A DNA stretch of 5,398 bases from NCBI GenBank assembly GCA_013335425.1, contig JAAXVQ010000168.1:1-5398 (forward strand), read 5' to 3'. The notes beneath the pieces are model-generated. The model was not told the origin of the DNA and searched no databases. It worked only from the letters and a program-made list of their open reading frames with translations. The DNA comes from Candidatus Firestoneibacteriota bacterium. Lineage in GTDB: Bacteria > Oederibacteriota > JAAXVQ01. Of this stretch, positions 5,288-5,398 are shown piece by piece. Each line of letters starts with the position of its first letter. The stretch's first letter is position 1. The translations under genes were made by a program, and so were the position numbers.

Positions 5288-5398
5288 GTAGGGGCGGGGT
5301 TTACCCCCGCCCAACATAATATTACCCATGACCAAAATGATACGTTAGCCCCAAATGGCGATTTGCAAAATGGGGGGTCGGGTTTGGGGCAATTGAAA
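5288..5398 (+). repeat. REP-doublet (BIME-like) unit C, cut by the window end
   Basis: GTAG is at 5288-5291, with left hairpin arms at 5292-5299 and 5305-5312. The 111 visible bases match unit B except for one base in the hairpin loop (TTTAC for TTCAC). This indicates a recent copy or gene conversion between B and C. The right half with the second hairpin lies beyond the window. The preceding 40 bp resemble RAYT coding sequence next to unit A. Confidence 0.85.

Noticed and set aside
4880..5335. A 151-codon minus-strand open frame
   Set aside because: It is the reverse reading of units B and C plus the RAYT end, low-complexity and without recognisable domains.
4534..5398. Repeats considered as a CRISPR array
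   Set aside because: Units are 160-205 bp, irregularly spaced, internally structured, and without unique spacers of constant length or cas genes.

Overview
The window has two unlike halves. Bases 1-4083 are GC-rich and carry four tightly coupled plus-strand genes of a fatty-acid- or polyene-type biosynthesis operon. Bases 4084-5398 are visibly more AT-rich and carry a small HUH-type, REP-associated transposase (RAYT) with a set of structured repeats. Gene style, coupled starts and the RAYT/REP pairing indicate a bacterium. A membrane-anchored enzyme predicted to face outward fits a Gram-negative cell, but nothing here fixes the phylum.

Biosynthesis half: (1) the C-terminal third of a beta-ketoacyl-ACP synthase (1-462, 5' end outside the window); (2) a membrane-anchored C45-type Ntn-hydrolase/acyltransferase with a C-terminal TPR tail (459-2120); (3) a FabG-type 3-oxoacyl-ACP reductase (2117-2851); (4) a complete FabF/FabB-type ketosynthase (2851-4083). 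The stop of each gene overlaps the start of the next by 4, 4 and 1 nt, so they are almost certainly one translationally coupled transcript. Two ketosynthases and one ketoreductase would condense and reduce an ACP-bound chain. The C45 protein is the odd member and could transfer or release an acyl group. KS-X-KR-KS resembles the end of aryl-polyene-type (APE) clusters, where X is normally a dehydratase. The product is not identifiable from this window.

Mobile half: after a 147-bp T-rich gap with no convincing terminator comes a 246-codon RAYT-like gene (4231-4971) with its own good ribosome binding site. The gene contains, in frame, one copy of a composite repeat (unit A, 4534-4738). Further copies lie directly downstream (B, 4989-5148; C, 5288 to the window end), with a decayed fragment D between them. 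Units A and B are bounded by GTAG and its complement CTAC. Each GTAG/CTAC abuts a hairpin with an 8-bp stem and 5-nt loop, and the two hairpins point in opposite directions. This is the architecture of REP doublets (BIMEs) mobilised by RAYT enzymes. A and B differ in length by exactly 45 bp, three copies of a 15-bp tandem motif. The RAYT therefore appears to carry its own presumed substrate inside its coding sequence, in the loop between the HUH motif and the helix with the presumed catalytic tyrosine.
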